A DNA stretch of 64,000 nucleotides. Source: Planctomycetota bacterium (GTDB taxonomy: Bacteria; Planctomycetota; Uabimicrobiia; Uabimicrobiales; Uabimicrobiaceae). The stretch covers positions 1-64,000 of the forward strand of contig JAJDCR010000140.1 in NCBI GenBank assembly GCA_029260735.1. The letters run 5' to 3'. Shown piece by piece: positions 29,397 to 37,572 of this stretch. Below the pieces are notes generated by a model, which searched no databases, was not told the origin of the DNA, and saw nothing but the letters and a program-made list of their open reading frames with translations. The translations under genes were made by a program, and so were the position numbers. Positions within the stretch are counted from its first letter, which is position 1, and each line of letters begins with the position of its first letter.

Positions 29397-29466
29397 GGCT
29401 TATCTAAAACAATCCTTTGTGTCATGCGAGGGCGCATATTGTTAAAAGGACGGTTTTAGATAAGCC
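29397..29466. repeat. 70-bp palindromic element between fadN and the RND gene
   Basis: GGCTTATCTAAAAC (29397-29410) and its exact complement (29453-29466) bound the element. The stem continues with TCCTTT after two mismatches, and an inner hairpin ATGCG-AGGG-CGCAT lies at 29424-29437. A partial relative (AAACCGTCCTTT...AATATATGC) lies at 25866-25886. It could end the fadN transcript, but there is no T-run, and MITE origin is as likely. Confidence 0.65.
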
Positions 29467-29488
29467 TTGTCTCTATATTAAAACCACC

Positions 29489-31831
29489 CTAATTCATAAG
29501 CGGTTTTTTGTGCTTTAGCATATGGGCGATGCGAGCTTGGCTATTTTTATTCGAGCAGAGTTCGACAAAGGCTTCTCTTTCCAACTCTAAAACATAGTCT
29601 TCACTCACAGGCTGAGCCGGAGAAGCTTTTTCTCCTCCGGTTAAGACATGGGCCATTTTCTTAGCAATAAGAGCTCCATGAGGGGGAACTCGATGGGTGT
29701 CGAGAAGTTCATTGACCATATTTTCCATAACTAAGTAAGTTCCATGCCCTGGCAAAAGAAGCTCTTGCTTTTCTCTCGCTTGGTGGCCTTCGACCATAGA
29801 AAGAGCAAGTTCTTTCGCTTTACTGAGTTGCTCATCTTTGTCTAGAACGATAATGTCATCTTTGAGGAGGAGTCCTTTTTCAATGGCATCATAGGCTGAA
29901 CTGGAAACAGCTCCGTAGGCAATAAGTTCCAAAGCTTGTCGAGGAGCAGGAACAGGACCGGGCCTCATTTTTTTCATGCTATTGATAAACTGGAGTAAGA
30001 GAAGAAGGTTGCCCGCTCCCCCAGGGAGAAGACCAACTCCAACTTCGACTAGCCCACAGTAAAGCTCTGCCGTTGCCACGCGTTTGTGTCCTGCGAGGGT
30101 CACTTCCATTCCTCCTCCTAGAGTCATTCCATGAGGAACTGTCACAACAGGAAAAGGAGCATGGTAAAGAGCCATGTTGGCATCTTGGAAAGATTTGCTC
30201 ATTGCCTCAATCTTTTTCCACTCTTTTTTCTTGCAAAGCTCTAAGAGTAATTGAATATTTGCTCCCGCACAGAAGTTAGAAGCTTGGTTTCCAATAATCA
30301 AACAACGAAAACCATCTTTCTCAATAACCTCAAAAGCTTGCTTAATCATAGAGATGACAAAATCATCAATAGGGTTCATGCTCGGAACCATGCGCGAGTC
30401 GATTTCAAGTAAAAGAGCTCCATCTCCCATATCTAAAAGACGAGCGCTGAGATTCTCTCGGAGAATGTGCCCAGCTCTTTTCAAATCATCTACCGTAACA
30501 TAGTCTTTTTCGCGGGCATAAGATTGCATAGATTTGCTGGTTGGGTGAAAACAAGTCATGGTCGAGGTTTTTTGATCGTAAATTCGGCCGGTACTTGCAG
30601 CAACATCTTCTAAGACAGAAGGAACTTTTATTCCCAGGTTGCGCATAGATTCAATGGAAGCTTCTACTCCAATTATGTCGAGAGTCTCTATGGGCCCAAC
30701 TTCTCGGTTAAAGCCCCACTTAAGACCATTGTCAATAGTCGGAATATCCGCAGCAATTTCTCCGAGCCGATGGAGAGCGTAAGCTCCTGTGCTCAGAAGG
30801 AGTTCCCGGCAAAAATTATTAATAGGACTATTGCCATTTACCATTGCACGGATTCTCGCAGCGACGCTTTGTCGCTCCTTGGCGACGCGAACAACATCAT
30901 CGCGAGGATTCTTTTTACTCGAGTACTCCCATGTTTCCAAATTCAAAGCAAGAATTTCTTTGCTTTTGGTTTTTTGGTAGAAACCCTTTCTCGTTTTTTC
31001 TCCGAGCATGTTATCGGCCAACATGCGCTTAAAAATTTCGGGAGTTTGAAAAAGATCGCGGTTCTCATCTTCAGGGCAATTGTCGTAAACGTTTTGAGCA
31101 ACATGAATAATGGTATCTATTCCAACCATATCAGAAAGTCTCATCGTCGCTGTTTTTGGGTTCCCAATCGTTGTCCCGGTTATCATATCAACCGTTTCTA
31201 CGTCGAATCGATATTTTTGCATAAGCTCTAATGTCTTCATTAAGCTAAAAATTCCGACTCGATTGGCGACAAAGTTAGGAGTATCTCGGCAGATGATACA
31301 TTTCTTTCCTGCTTGAGATAGGAGAGATTGCATAAAACTAATCAGCTCAGGCTTGGTCTTTCCCCCCGGAATCAATTCGACCAAAGGCAAATAACGAACG
31401 GGGTTAAAGTAATGAGTTCCGATAAAATGCTCTTGCATATTTTCAGAAACCCCTCCGATCATGCGGTTAATCGATAGACCAGAAGTATTACTAGCAATGA
31501 TGGTGTCGTTCTTACGATATTGGTCAATTTTTTGAAAAAGCTCTTGTTTCCATTCCATTTTTTCCGGAATAGCTTCGATGATTAAATCCGCTTTTGCTAA
31601 ATTCTCTGCCATTTCCTCATTGGCCCGAGGGGTAATTCTCTTGCCAAAACGAGGGGTGTACAAAAGAGGAATTTTTGCTTTAGGGCTGGCCATTTTGCTT
31701 AGATTGCCAGCAGCAATTTTTAGCTCTACATCATAAAGATCAGCCGTAATTCCCTGGTTAGCAAAAAAAGCGGCGATGCCCGAGCCCATAATTCCGCTGC
31801 CAATAACCGCAACGTGGTTGATTTCTTTCAT
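29489..31831 (-). CDS. fadN: Bifunctional 3-hydroxyacyl-CoA dehydrogenase/enoyl-CoA hydratase (FadN type)
   Basis: This 780-residue enzyme has the dehydrogenase first and the hydratase last, the order of Bacillus FadN and the reverse of FadB/FadJ. The NAD-binding GSGIMGSGIAAFFANQG is at the N-terminus, HYFNPVRYLPLVE follows, and C-terminal dehydrogenase domains reach about residue 470. The crotonase domain follows (about 480-700) with NFCAGANIQLLL and GMTLGGGMEV forming the oxyanion hole region and EVGVGLLPGGAGN. It performs the hydration and NAD-linked oxidation steps of fatty-acid beta-oxidation. Its ATG lies two nt after the thiolase stop, with GAGAGGAAG inside the thiolase gene end, so the two are cotranscribed. 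Confidence 0.92.
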   Translation of the reverse strand: MKEINHVAVIGSGIMGSGIAAFFANQGITADLYDVELKIAAGNLSKMASPKAKIPLLYTPRFGKRITPRANEEMAENLAKADLIIEAIPEKMEWKQELFQKIDQYRKNDTIIASNTSGLSINRMIGGVSENMQEHFIGTHYFNPVRYLPLVELIPGGKTKPELISFMQSLLSQAGKKCIICRDTPNFVANRVGIFSLMKTLELMQKYRFDVETVDMITGTTIGNPKTATMRLSDMVGIDTIIHVAQNVYDNCPEDENRDLFQTPEIFKRMLADNMLGEKTRKGFYQKTKSKEILALNLETWEYSSKKNPRDDVVRVAKERQSVAARIRAMVNGNSPINNFCRELLLSTGAYALHRLGEIAADIPTIDNGLKWGFNREVGPIETLDIIGVEASIESMRNLGIKVPSVLEDVAASTGRIYDQKTSTMTCFHPTSKSMQSYAREKDYVTVDDLKRAGHILRENLSARLLDMGDGALLLEIDSRMVPSMNPIDDFVISMIKQAFEVIEKDGFRCLIIGNQASNFCAGANIQLLLELCKKKEWKKIEAMSKSFQDANMALYHAPFPVVTVPHGMTLGGGMEVTLAGHKRVATAELYCGLVEVGVGLLPGGAGNLLLLLQFINSMKKMRPGPVPAPRQALELIAYGAVSSSAYDAIEKGLLLKDDIIVLDKDEQLSKAKELALSMVEGHQAREKQELLLPGHGTYLVMENMVNELLDTHRVPPHGALIAKKMAHVLTGGEKASPAQPVSEDYVLELEREAFVELCSNKNSQARIAHMLKHKKPLMN

Positions 31832-31833
31832 GG

Positions 31834-32973
31834 TTACTTCCTCTCTAGAACTGTAGCTGCGCCTTGTCCGCCGCCTACGCAGAGAGTGGCAATTGCATAT
31901 TTTCCATTTTCTTTCTCTAGGGCTGTAATGGCTGTTCCAATAATACGAGCTCCCGACATTCCCAAGGGATGTCCTAGAGCAATTGCACCACCAAATTTAT
32001 TCACTTTTTCCAAAGCCCAACCGCCTTTACGAATAACATAGAGAGATTGAGCCGCAAAAGCTTCATTGAGCTCAATAACATCCATCTCATCCATGCTCAA
32101 GCCTGCTCTTTGCAAAGCTTTTTCCGAAGCAGGTAAAGGTCCCATTCCCATACGGGTGTAATCGCAACCGGCAACGGCTGTGCTTCGAATAATCGCTCGC
32201 AGAGGAATACCAAGCTCGTTGGCTTTGTCTTCCGTCATAAGAAGAATCGCTGCCGAACCTGTAGTGATAGGAGAAGATGTCGCTGCCGTAATAGTGCCAG
32301 CAACGTCAAAAGCGGGCTTCAAAGACTTGAGTTTTTCGACATCTGGTTCTCGGGGACATTCATCTTGGGTAAAGGTTTTTCCATCACCTAGATCAATAGG
32401 AATGACCTCCCGCGAAAAGATTCCGCCTTCCCAAGCCGCCAGAGCTTTCTTATGACTAGCAATAGCAAAATCCTCTTGGTCTTCGCGTGATATATCTAAA
32501 TCTTTGGCTAAGTTTTCTGCGGTAATCCCCATGTTTATATAAAAATCTTTTTCATTCAGTTCTTTATCTAGAGAAGGGTTAAAACCTCCCATAGGAACTC
32601 GTACCATGTGCTCTAGTCCTACCGCAATTCCAATATCTCCCTTGCCTACAGCGAGGGCATCCGCAACAACCATAAGACTTTGTTGCGAAGAAGCGCAAAA
32701 TTGGTTAACAGTAATTCCGGCAACAGAAAGGGGAAGACCAGCCTTAACCACTAAAGCACGGCCAATATTGAAGCCATTTTCCGCTTCGGGGAAAGCACAT
32801 CCTGCGGCGAGCAATTCGATTTTTTCCTGAGGAACTTGGGGATTACGCTCCATCATCTTTTTTATGACTTGGCTAGAGATTTCTAAAGAAGATAGCTTGT
32901 TTAGTGCCCCTCCTTTGGCTTTGCTGATAGGCGACCTGGCAAAATCAACGATTCCAACATTTCTAATTTCCAT
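31834..32973 (-). CDS. fadA: Acetyl-CoA acyltransferase (3-ketoacyl-CoA thiolase)
   Basis: This 379-residue thiolase has the acylated Cys93 in NQFCASSQQS, the GHPLGMSGAR His motif, and the second catalytic Cys in CVGGGQG near the C-terminus. It performs the thiolytic cleavage step of beta-oxidation. The start has CGGAGA upstream at suitable spacing. It is followed after two bases by fadN. A hairpin with T-run and two copies of a GATATC..AAGGGAACC direct repeat (33003-33058) lie between it and fadE, so it may be transcribed partly independently of fadE. Confidence 0.92.
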   Translation of the reverse strand: MEIRNVGIVDFARSPISKAKGGALNKLSSLEISSQVIKKMMERNPQVPQEKIELLAAGCAFPEAENGFNIGRALVVKAGLPLSVAGITVNQFCASSQQSLMVVADALAVGKGDIGIAVGLEHMVRVPMGGFNPSLDKELNEKDFYINMGITAENLAKDLDISREDQEDFAIASHKKALAAWEGGIFSREVIPIDLGDGKTFTQDECPREPDVEKLKSLKPAFDVAGTITAATSSPITTGSAAILLMTEDKANELGIPLRAIIRSTAVAGCDYTRMGMGPLPASEKALQRAGLSMDEMDVIELNEAFAAQSLYVIRKGGWALEKVNKFGGAIALGHPLGMSGARIIGTAITALEKENGKYAIATLCVGGGQGAATVLERK

Positions 32974-33073
32974 TAAATATTATCTCCGAATAAAATTTTC
33001 ATAGGTTCCCTTCAGATATCCCATAAATCTTGATTGGTTCCCTTTTGGATATCTCAGGCTTTTTGATGCTTAG

Positions 33074-33111
33074 AAAAATGGTTGGAGACTATAGTGTTTC
33101 CAACCATTTTT
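33074..33111 (-). terminator. Rho-independent terminator after fadE
   Basis: A perfect 13-bp stem (AAAAATGGTTGGA at 33074-33086 with 33099-33111) and a 12-nt loop lie 24 nt beyond the fadE stop. On the minus strand the stem ends in TTTTT. It should end or attenuate fadE transcripts before fadA. Confidence 0.8.
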
Positions 33112-33134
33112 TTGGTATGTGTTCTCTATCGATG

Positions 33135-34979
33135 TTAGAAGCAGTATTTTTCTTTCTCAATAACAGTATCTGCAATCAATCGTTTGAGAGGAAAAATGTG
33201 TTGTTGGTAATGAGTTTGCTCAATTAGCCAACTTAGCTTTTCTAGGGTTTTGCTATATTGATATTTTTCTGTTATGTCAGGAAGAAGATCTTGAGCTAAA
33301 CGTCTAATGTTACTTAGCTTACTAGCAACAGTGATTTGAGCAATCGCTACTTCTGCTTTACTCTCATTTTTTCCATTGGTGTCGATTTGATAGTGAACTC
33401 GAGCCAGAACAGAGTCCATCACATAAAGATCTATCATTATATCAGAAAGAGCTTGGATCGCCTGCTGTTGGTGAGATATATCTTTTCCATAATGAAGAAT
33501 GGCTCGCTGAACGAGATAAGCTGCGATATACTTTGCCGCATAAAGACATTCTTTTTCTCGGAGTAAAATGGAGTCATCGACAGGGTAGCTAAATTGACGA
33601 GAACGCAGGGAGCTTTCTACTTCTTCAATAAATTCACGGTAAGGAATACCTCCGCCGTATATATTGCGAACAAGGAAGTCAAAAATGACCAAACGATTGA
33701 TATCGTTAGTTCCTTCGTAAATCATATTGATAAAGCTATCGCGAAAGGTCTCTTCCACTTTATACTCTTTGATATAACCGTATCCACCAAATAGCTTAAT
33801 GCAATTCTCTCCGTTTTCATAAAGAGCTTCTGAAGCAAAAACTTTGCAAATAGAAACTTCCATCGCATAAGAGCGGATAGAGGAGATTATGTGCTTGGAG
33901 TAATCAGAATGAGAAGGGCGGCTTTCCATTTTTTGATCAATAGGAGCAACAGTCCTGTAATTTATGGCATCTACTTGATAGCAGCGAGCCACCATATCAG
34001 CAAGGCGGGCTTTTTGCATATCAAAATCAAGTATCGAACGCCCAAACTGCTTACGATCTCGGCCGTACTTAATCGCATCATCAACAAGTCGTTTACAAGG
34101 TCCTTGGCAACCAAATCCCAGCTCTAAACGTCCTAAATTTAGAATGTTCAAAGCGATGTTTGCGGCATCTCCGATTTTGCCCAAAAGGTTTTCTTTTGGG
34201 ACTTTGACGTCTTCAAAGATGAGCGCCGTTGCAGAAGATCCTTGGATTCCCATCTTCTTTTCTTCAATTCCACGGGTAACTCCCGGCCAGTCGAGTTCAA
34301 CGATAAGAGCAGAGTACTTCCCTTCAATGCGGGTAAACACGGTGGCTACTTGGGCCCAAGCTCCGTTGGTAATAAACTGCTTGGCTCCATTGAGAACATA
34401 GTGGTCTCCGTCCAACTCTGCTTCGGTGCGACCGCTGAGAGCATCAGAACCACTTCCAGGCTCAGTTAGAGCATAGCAACCTAACCACTCACCACTGGCT
34501 AACTTAGATAAGTATTTTGCTTTTTGTTCTTCGTTCCCAAAAAGTAAGATTGGCATAGTGCCAATTCCAATATGCGGCAAAACCGTGTTGGCAAATCCGC
34601 TAGCATGGGTAGAGAGTCTTTCTACCATGTGCATATTGGTCGCCAGATCCATTTCCATGCCTTCATATTTTTCGGGAATACCAATGGCTAGAAGACCCAA
34701 CTCTCCTGCTTCCTGAAAGAGCTTAACCATGAAAGGTTCGCCATTCTCATCGCAGGCTTTTTCGTTGATTTTATCTTCCATTGGGACAACTTTATTAATA
34801 CAAAAATTGTACGCCGTCTTTCCAATTTCAATTTGCTCATCATTGAGCTGTTCTTTGGTGAAAACCTTCCCTGGAGGACAAGGAGAAGTTAAAAATCCAC
34901 CATTTCCTAAGGAGTAATCAAAAGACTTAACTTGAGAGGCCTGATCGGTTCCCTCAGGGGTAATCGTCTCGGTTCCCAT
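33135..34979 (-). CDS. fadE: Acyl-CoA dehydrogenase, long form (FadE/VLCAD-like)
   Basis: I take the ATG at 34979 (614 residues) because AGGAAAGG lies seven nt upstream; the frame continues upstream without a comparable site. The acyl-CoA dehydrogenase core includes CYALTEPGSGSDA, NGAKQFITNGAWA, the RKQFG region and MIYEGTNDINRL. About 180 extra C-terminal residues give the long architecture of VLCAD and Bacillus FadE. It catalyses the FAD-dependent first step of beta-oxidation, passing electrons to ETF, whose genes are not in the window. Transcription probably starts near 35186 from the promoter at 35193-35221. The leader contains a palindrome that could be the binding site of a fatty-acid-responsive regulator. 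Confidence 0.92.
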   Translation of the reverse strand: MGTETITPEGTDQASQVKSFDYSLGNGGFLTSPCPPGKVFTKEQLNDEQIEIGKTAYNFCINKVVPMEDKINEKACDENGEPFMVKLFQEAGELGLLAIGIPEKYEGMEMDLATNMHMVERLSTHASGFANTVLPHIGIGTMPILLFGNEEQKAKYLSKLASGEWLGCYALTEPGSGSDALSGRTEAELDGDHYVLNGAKQFITNGAWAQVATVFTRIEGKYSALIVELDWPGVTRGIEEKKMGIQGSSATALIFEDVKVPKENLLGKIGDAANIALNILNLGRLELGFGCQGPCKRLVDDAIKYGRDRKQFGRSILDFDMQKARLADMVARCYQVDAINYRTVAPIDQKMESRPSHSDYSKHIISSIRSYAMEVSICKVFASEALYENGENCIKLFGGYGYIKEYKVEETFRDSFINMIYEGTNDINRLVIFDFLVRNIYGGGIPYREFIEEVESSLRSRQFSYPVDDSILLREKECLYAAKYIAAYLVQRAILHYGKDISHQQQAIQALSDIMIDLYVMDSVLARVHYQIDTNGKNESKAEVAIAQITVASKLSNIRRLAQDLLPDITEKYQYSKTLEKLSWLIEQTHYQQHIFPLKRLIADTVIEKEKYCF

Positions 34980-35119
34980 AATATTGCCTTTCCTAAAAAA
35001 AGCAGAGAGACCTTTCTCTTTCTTTTGCATAAAGCGGGGAATCAAAATTTCTAAACTAAAATGTCCAAAAACTTTTGGTTTCTCACCAAACAAAACAAGG
35101 AGGGAGGTATCTGGTAAGA

Positions 35120-35159
35120 GATGACTCAGAGTCTGTTATAACAGGCTCTCAAGGTCATC
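35120..35159. promoter_or_regulatory. Palindromic candidate operator in the fadE leader
   Basis: A perfect core CTGTTATAACAG (35133-35144) is extended outward by GAG/CTC and then GATGAC/GTCATC, giving a 40-nt imperfect palindrome. It lies about 27-66 nt downstream of the predicted fadE transcription start. A repressor site that blocks elongation is an inference; an RNA hairpin or the end of the convergent transcript is possible. Confidence 0.5.
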
Positions 35160-35192
35160 AGGTAAATTCTACAATTCTTATTGGTATTATAA

Positions 35193-35221
35193 ATTATATA
35201 TTCCTAGGGGCAAAAATACAA
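35193..35221 (-). promoter_or_regulatory. Sigma70-like promoter of fadE
   Basis: On the minus strand TTGTAT (35221-35216), a 17-nt spacer and a perfect TATAAT (35198-35193) lie 214 nt upstream of the fadE start. The promoter sits just beyond the 3' end of the LTA-synthase-like gene. Confidence 0.65.
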
Positions 35222-35229
35222 GTCTTAAT

Positions 35230-37176
35230 CTACTTCTCCCTCGGTCTAATTAAATCGTTGTCTAAAATATAAGAATAGCTCTCGAACATAGTTCTTGTGG
35301 TTTTCATTTTCTCTTTTTCTTCCTCTGTCCAAGCCAATTTTTTTAATTTTTTTCTCGAAGGTAAGCCTTCTCCTTTTTCAGAAGAAAAATCATATTGGTA
35401 CTTATGAGCAAAACGAGGATCATCTAAGCGAATTTGGTAGCGAAAATTTTCTTGGCTAATTCCTATACCTCGAAAAAATATAGAGTAGGCACTCGAATTT
35501 TCTTCTGCAGAGAGCAAGCTATGCCCCAAAAAATGGTGAGATGCTTTGATTTTTAGAATATCTAATATTGTCGGGGGGATATCGACATGAGAAGAAGAGC
35601 GAAGATCCAGCTCTTCTCCCGAAAAATAAGGAGCAGCAAGAAGGAGAGGAATCCAAGTGTGCCCAATATTAGGAAGACCAATCTCTTCTCGGTACTGAAA
35701 ATATTCTTCCGTTGGCTGGGAGTGGTCTCCTGTGCAAATAATAATCGTTTGCTTCCACCGAGGAGATTTTCTTAGATGGTCAATGATAGTTCCCAAAGAA
35801 CGATCAAGGTAGCGGATAGCCCGAATGTAGGCTTCCTGCAAATCCTCCGGATGTTCTCCTTCACTGGGAGGAAGCGTGTAAGGTTTATGAGTAGATACAG
35901 TCGCGAGAGTCATTAATTTTGGCTGATCAGTTGGCATTTTTTCGTATAGTTCGATAAACCTTCGGGCTAATAGCTCGTCGTTATTAATCAAAGGATCGTA
36001 TTCCCAATGGTCATACCATTTTTTTAACCAAGGAGGAAGGTTATCAAAGGTAGGCTCTGCTCCTAACAAAAAAGTTCGATGATAGCCCATAAGTTGAAGA
36101 ATTTCACTAAAAGACCGGCTGTGCATAGCAACATTTTCATGGAGAATTATCCTATGCGGATGGCTCCACAGGCCTAAATGCAAGCTCATGATTCCCTCGG
36201 CCGAAGGGTAACCATTGGAGTGAAAACGCGGGTAGACTCTACCTCTTTCTTGCCAAAGCTGGAATAAATTGGGAGCAATTTTTTCTACTCGAGAGTCGCG
36301 AAAGTCGACTACCCAAGATCGAAAAGACTCCACCACAAAAATAAAAATGTCGGGTTTTTCGGAAAGAGATTTTTTTCGAAACTCAGCAATACTTTCTTTT
36401 TCTTGAGGATACACTTGCCACAAAGGGTAGGAAGTCCTTACTTGACTCTGCTGGACATGTTCACGGAGAAGTCGCAAACCTTCTTCCGAAACCTGCGGCC
36501 TTTGGAAATAGCTCTGATAAACTTCTTCTACAAACTGATAAGGAACCGGACGCACTTGCCGCCAAACAGAATCCGAAGGATTTGCCCACAGAGGAAGGAA
36601 AGCCAAACTAGCCCAAGTGAAAACAAGAACACTGGTTGCTCTCTGAGAGAGTTCTTTTTGAAACGAGTATTTTTTCCATAGGAAAAAAGATAAAAAAATC
36701 GGACCAAGGCAACAAACGCTCGCCCAAGCAACTCCAAAAAGATCAGATCCTAAAATTTTCCCGGTCAAATCCTGGTCGTGGGTTGTCAGCAAAAAGCTCT
36801 TTTCTAGCCAAGTAAAGTTAAGACGTATCCCCATCCAACGCTTAAGCTCTAAATCAATTTGAGAGAGAACAGAAAAAACACCTAGAGAAATAATAAGGCC
36901 CGATATAAGCCATTTTCTTTGGCCAACTTGGCAAGAAGAAGACAAAAAATGACCAAGAACACGAAAGCAAACGATAGCCCCCAAAATGATACTCAGTTCA
37001 GCTGCCAGAGCAAAGGGAAAAAAGATCCCTACATTCTCGGTAATTTTAGATCCAAAAGGAGTTTTTAACAAATAGTGCCCTATGATAGCTAAAGAGCGCC
37101 CCAAGAGAAAAACAACCGGAATAATAAACCAAGGATTCAGGAGCAATTTTCCCAAAGAGAGTTTGTTATTTTTCAT
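35230..37176 (-). CDS. LTA synthase-like membrane sulfatase-fold protein
   Basis: This 648-residue protein has five predicted N-terminal membrane helices (within about 12-205), then an extracytoplasmic alkaline-phosphatase/sulfatase-fold domain (about 270-560). FVVESF provides the first metal ligand. SNGYPSAEG holds the position of the catalytic nucleophile (Ser here; Thr in LTA synthase). STHKPY, CTGDHSQ and GHTWIPLLLAAP complete the site. The family transfers phosphoglycerol, phosphoethanolamine or similar groups to lipids or glycans. The substrate is open, and Gram-negative-type planctomycetes are not known for lipoteichoic acid. It stands alone. Confidence 0.82.
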   Translation of the reverse strand: MKNNKLSLGKLLLNPWFIIPVVFLLGRSLAIIGHYLLKTPFGSKITENVGIFFPFALAAELSIILGAIVCFRVLGHFLSSSCQVGQRKWLISGLIISLGVFSVLSQIDLELKRWMGIRLNFTWLEKSFLLTTHDQDLTGKILGSDLFGVAWASVCCLGPIFLSFFLWKKYSFQKELSQRATSVLVFTWASLAFLPLWANPSDSVWRQVRPVPYQFVEEVYQSYFQRPQVSEEGLRLLREHVQQSQVRTSYPLWQVYPQEKESIAEFRKKSLSEKPDIFIFVVESFRSWVVDFRDSRVEKIAPNLFQLWQERGRVYPRFHSNGYPSAEGIMSLHLGLWSHPHRIILHENVAMHSRSFSEILQLMGYHRTFLLGAEPTFDNLPPWLKKWYDHWEYDPLINNDELLARRFIELYEKMPTDQPKLMTLATVSTHKPYTLPPSEGEHPEDLQEAYIRAIRYLDRSLGTIIDHLRKSPRWKQTIIICTGDHSQPTEEYFQYREEIGLPNIGHTWIPLLLAAPYFSGEELDLRSSSHVDIPPTILDILKIKASHHFLGHSLLSAEENSSAYSIFFRGIGISQENFRYQIRLDDPRFAHKYQYDFSSEKGEGLPSRKKLKKLAWTEEEKEKMKTTRTMFESYSYILDNDLIRPREK

Positions 37177-37407
37177 ACTACTTTTTCTCGATATTCTTTT
37201 CTTAGTTAATTTCTAGAAGTGAAATAAGCAGACGAAATCTTGCATAAAATTCATCATTTGTCTATTATATATATTCCATTATAAAAAAAAGAATTTTTCC
37301 CCCACTTTTTTATAACTGATATTTACGCTCTTTTTAGCTCTTAATGAGTTAGGAAGATGAAGAATTTAAATTTTGTTTTTTCAATTTCTCGATTTTGGAT
37401 TTTACCG

Positions 37408-37520
37408 TAAGGGCGTGTTCTCATTCAGCCCACTACGTTATGCAACTATAATTAGAATCAAAAGTTATATCTCTAATTATACAAAACATTGCAAAAAAGC
37501 TGAATGAGGACACGCCCTAA
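37408..37520. mobile_element. MITE-like element with 19-bp terminal inverted repeats
   Basis: GGGCGTGTTCTCATTCAGC (37411-37429) and its complement (37499-37517, one mismatch) bound a 107-nt AT-rich sequence without a gene. Both ends are flanked by TAA, a possible 3-bp target duplication as made by some IS5-family transposons. An ATG at 37504, in frame with the following kinase gene, lies inside the right inverted repeat. Confidence 0.7.
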
Positions 37521-37572
37521 TTTACGAGATATTTCTCTTTTTAAAAACACTTTTTTTCTAAAGCTAAGAAAA

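Noticed and set aside
34980..35093. Upstream extension of fadE by 38 codons
   Set aside because: AGGAAAGG is placed correctly only for the ATG at 34979, and the extra residues do not resemble the acyl-CoA dehydrogenase family.
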